Assembly (NCBI GenBank): GCA_020345785.1
Contig: CP070771.1
Location: 1,432,101 to 1,438,071, forward strand
Reading direction: 5' to 3'
Source of the DNA: Desulfobacterales bacterium
GTDB lineage: Bacteria; Desulfobacterota; Desulfobacteria; Desulfobacterales; JAFDCJ01
DNA: 5,971 nt
Below are positions 4,944-5,971 of the stretch, piece after piece. The translations under genes and the position numbers were made by a program. Numbering within the stretch: position 1 is the stretch's first letter; the number at the start of each line of letters is the position of its first letter. The notes below the pieces were generated by a model, which saw nothing but the letters and a program-made list of their open reading frames with translations, made no database searches and was not told the DNA's origin.

Positions 4944-5804
4944 TTAACCGACAAGAGCGGCAAATTGGTCCCAATCAAAAGCCGGGCCGATGTCGTATTT
5001 ATCCCGGCGGAAATTCTGATGGCTCGCAATTCCGCGAAATTCGGAAAACCAAGCGAGATCACACTCCTCAAGCCTGTCAAAAGGAATGGTTTTTTCGATC
5101 TCAAAGGTTTCGCATAAATGTTTCACCAGGTTGCCCACAGCCAGAAATTGTTCGTGTGGGAAAGAGGCATAATAATCACGACCGCGAAAAGACGCCTCGA
5201 CATATTTGTGGGTTTCGCTGATATGACACCAACGGGTTTTATAGGTCTCAACCCTATTCTCCACTGGCGGCCACCAGTAAAGGACATCGTCGCGTCGTAC
5301 TAACGGTCCGACATTGGCGATCTCAATTTGAATCGCCCGTTTCTCGTTGCGTTTGTCCGGTTGTCCCTTGATACCCAGAGCATACGCCCAGAAATTCGGG
5401 GCAAAGGCTTCATAAATCACACCATCCGTATCCACGATATAGGCGGTTGCTATTCTGTGCGGATCTCTTTCCCAGGTGTTATAGGCACCGCGTGCGTTCC
5501 TCCCGGCGGTAAAATGCAAAACGATCAGATTCTTCGGTTTGCTCTCATTCATATATTGACCGTCCGACAGACGCAGCGTCGTTTTGTCGATCGGCAGCTC
5601 CGGGGAATCGATGGTCATCATGTCCGTGGTTTCCCCAAGATCCTCAACCTCTCTGGGAATTTTCAGCACCTGCCCGACTTTGATGCGGTCGGGGTTCGAA
5701 ATATCATTGGCTTCGGCGATTAAAATATATTTCCCCGCATCGCCGTAGAATTTCTTGGCAATCTTGCCCAACGTATCTCCCTGTTTAATTTTGTAAGTTT
5801 CCAT
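4944..5804 (-). CDS. LysM domain N-acetylmuramoyl-L-alanine amidase (Amidase_2 / PGRP type)
   Basis: Numbering is from the longer 289-residue version. A single N-terminal LysM domain (about 6-53, YKIKQGDTLGKIAKKFYGD through KVGQVLKIP) binds peptidoglycan glycan. A linker leads to a zinc amidase domain (about 95-285) that cleaves the bond between N-acetylmuramic acid and L-alanine. Expected active-site residues are visible: His100 (VLHFTAG), Tyr125 (TAYIVDTDG), His265 (SHQNF), Lys272 and Asp274 (DKYDIGPAFDWD); His100, His265 and Asp274 are the likely zinc ligands. There is no signal peptide, so export would need another route, or the enzyme acts at lysis or in recycling. Two ATGs compete: 5813 directly abuts the GGGGAGG ribosome binding site (5814-5820), whereas 5804 is 9 nt from it. 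The 5804 start (286 residues) is preferred. The stop at 4944-4946 is TAA or TAG by frame, and a hairpin follows. Confidence 0.88.
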   Translation of the reverse strand: METYKIKQGDTLGKIAKKFYGDAGKYILIAEANDISNPDRIKVGQVLKIPREVEDLGETTDMMTIDSPELPIDKTTLRLSDGQYMNESKPKNLIVLHFTAGRNARGAYNTWERDPHRIATAYIVDTDGVIYEAFAPNFWAYALGIKGQPDKRNEKRAIQIEIANVGPLVRRDDVLYWWPPVENRVETYKTRWCHISETHKYVEASFRGRDYYASFPHEQFLAVGNLVKHLCETFEIEKTIPFDRLEECDLAWFSEFRGIASHQNFRRDKYDIGPAFDWDQFAALVG

Positions 5805-5813
5805 GGCATCCAT

Positions 5814-5820
5814 CCTCCCC
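5814..5820 (-). promoter_or_regulatory. Ribosome binding site GGGGAGG of the amidase gene
   Basis: This strong Shine-Dalgarno sequence touches the first in-frame ATG (5811-5813) with no spacer and lies 9 nt from the second (5802-5804). Spacing therefore argues for initiation at the second ATG. Confidence 0.6.
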
Positions 5821-5878
5821 GGAATAAGATTGTTTTGGGTTCGAAGTCATTTGAATGGGTTTTCAGCCGGAGGCGAAT

Positions 5879-5897
5879 CAGCCCAGCCGCTGGCTGC
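5879..5897. repeat. Second copy of a 19-bp intergenic word (CAGCCCAGCCGCTGGCTGC)
   Basis: It matches 3082-3100 (CAGTCCAGCCGCTGGCCGC) at 17 of 19 bases. Its core CAGCC-GCT-GGCTG (5884-5896) is itself a small hairpin. Both copies lie in non-coding spacers close to a CCGCCGCGGCGG palindrome, suggesting parts of one dispersed intergenic repeat family. Confidence 0.4.
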
Positions 5898-5945
5898 GAT
5901 TAAAGCGCCCTCCCCTCGACCCCTCAATTAATTCTTGCCAAACAT

Positions 5946-5963
5946 ATCCCGCCGCGGCGGGAT
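5946..5963. repeat. 18-bp perfect GC palindrome ATCCCGCCGCGGCGGGAT
   Basis: This perfect palindrome near the right edge shares its 12-bp core with the one at 3278-3293. It sits about 140 bp upstream of the amidase start. It could be a short hairpin, a protein-binding dyad, or a repeat scar. Confidence 0.6.
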
Positions 5964-5971
5964 TGCAAGTT

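Noticed and set aside
5328..5723. 131-residue plus-strand ORF
   Set aside because: It lies antisense within the LysM amidase gene, which has clear domains and a strong ribosome binding site.

Overview
The window reads like chromosome from a moderate-GC anaerobic bacterium. Short genes sit on both strands, separated by roomy intergenic spacers that carry inverted repeats and GC palindromes. The apparent use of selenocysteine, together with this style of spacer, suggests a Desulfobacterota (delta-proteobacterial, sulfate-reducer-like) genome. That lineage call is inference; there is no rRNA or other marker gene here.

Layout. Positions 1-800 are AT-rich. They hold the possible start of a minus-strand gene leaving the left edge (1-35) and a decayed minus-strand reading frame (309-793). 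Two plus-strand genes follow: an M24/creatinase-type metallopeptidase (819-1955) and a cyclopropane-fatty-acid-synthase-like SAM methyltransferase (2057-3040). Positions 3041-3330 are a repeat-rich spacer with a long inverted repeat and a CCGCCGCGGCGG palindrome. The remaining genes are on the minus strand: a 62-residue unknown protein whose ribosome binding site lies inside a hairpin (3332-3520), an alkylmercury-lyase (MerB)-like gene (3865-4563), and a LysM plus N-acetylmuramoyl-L-alanine amidase gene (4944-5804). The window ends in another palindrome-bearing spacer.

The main discovery is the MerB-like gene. A naive six-frame reading splits it into two unrelated small ORFs (4291-4593 and 3865-4089), but these share one frame and are interrupted only by two TGA codons. 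By motif alignment the TGAs fall on the two catalytic cysteines of MerB (Cys96 and Cys159). Each TGA is followed, at the distance expected for a bacterial SECIS element, by a small stem-loop presenting GGUC: 18-21 nt downstream of the first and 20-23 nt downstream of the second. The simplest reading is one 232-residue protein with two selenocysteines (Sec91 and Sec156) replacing both catalytic thiols of an organomercurial-lyase fold. I know of no description of such an enzyme, but could not search for one.

No operon-level pathway is evident. The peptidase and methyltransferase are co-directional and 101 bp apart. The three minus-strand genes each have their own leader and are separated by 340-380 bp, so they are probably independent units. 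No other mer genes and no sel genes lie in the window.
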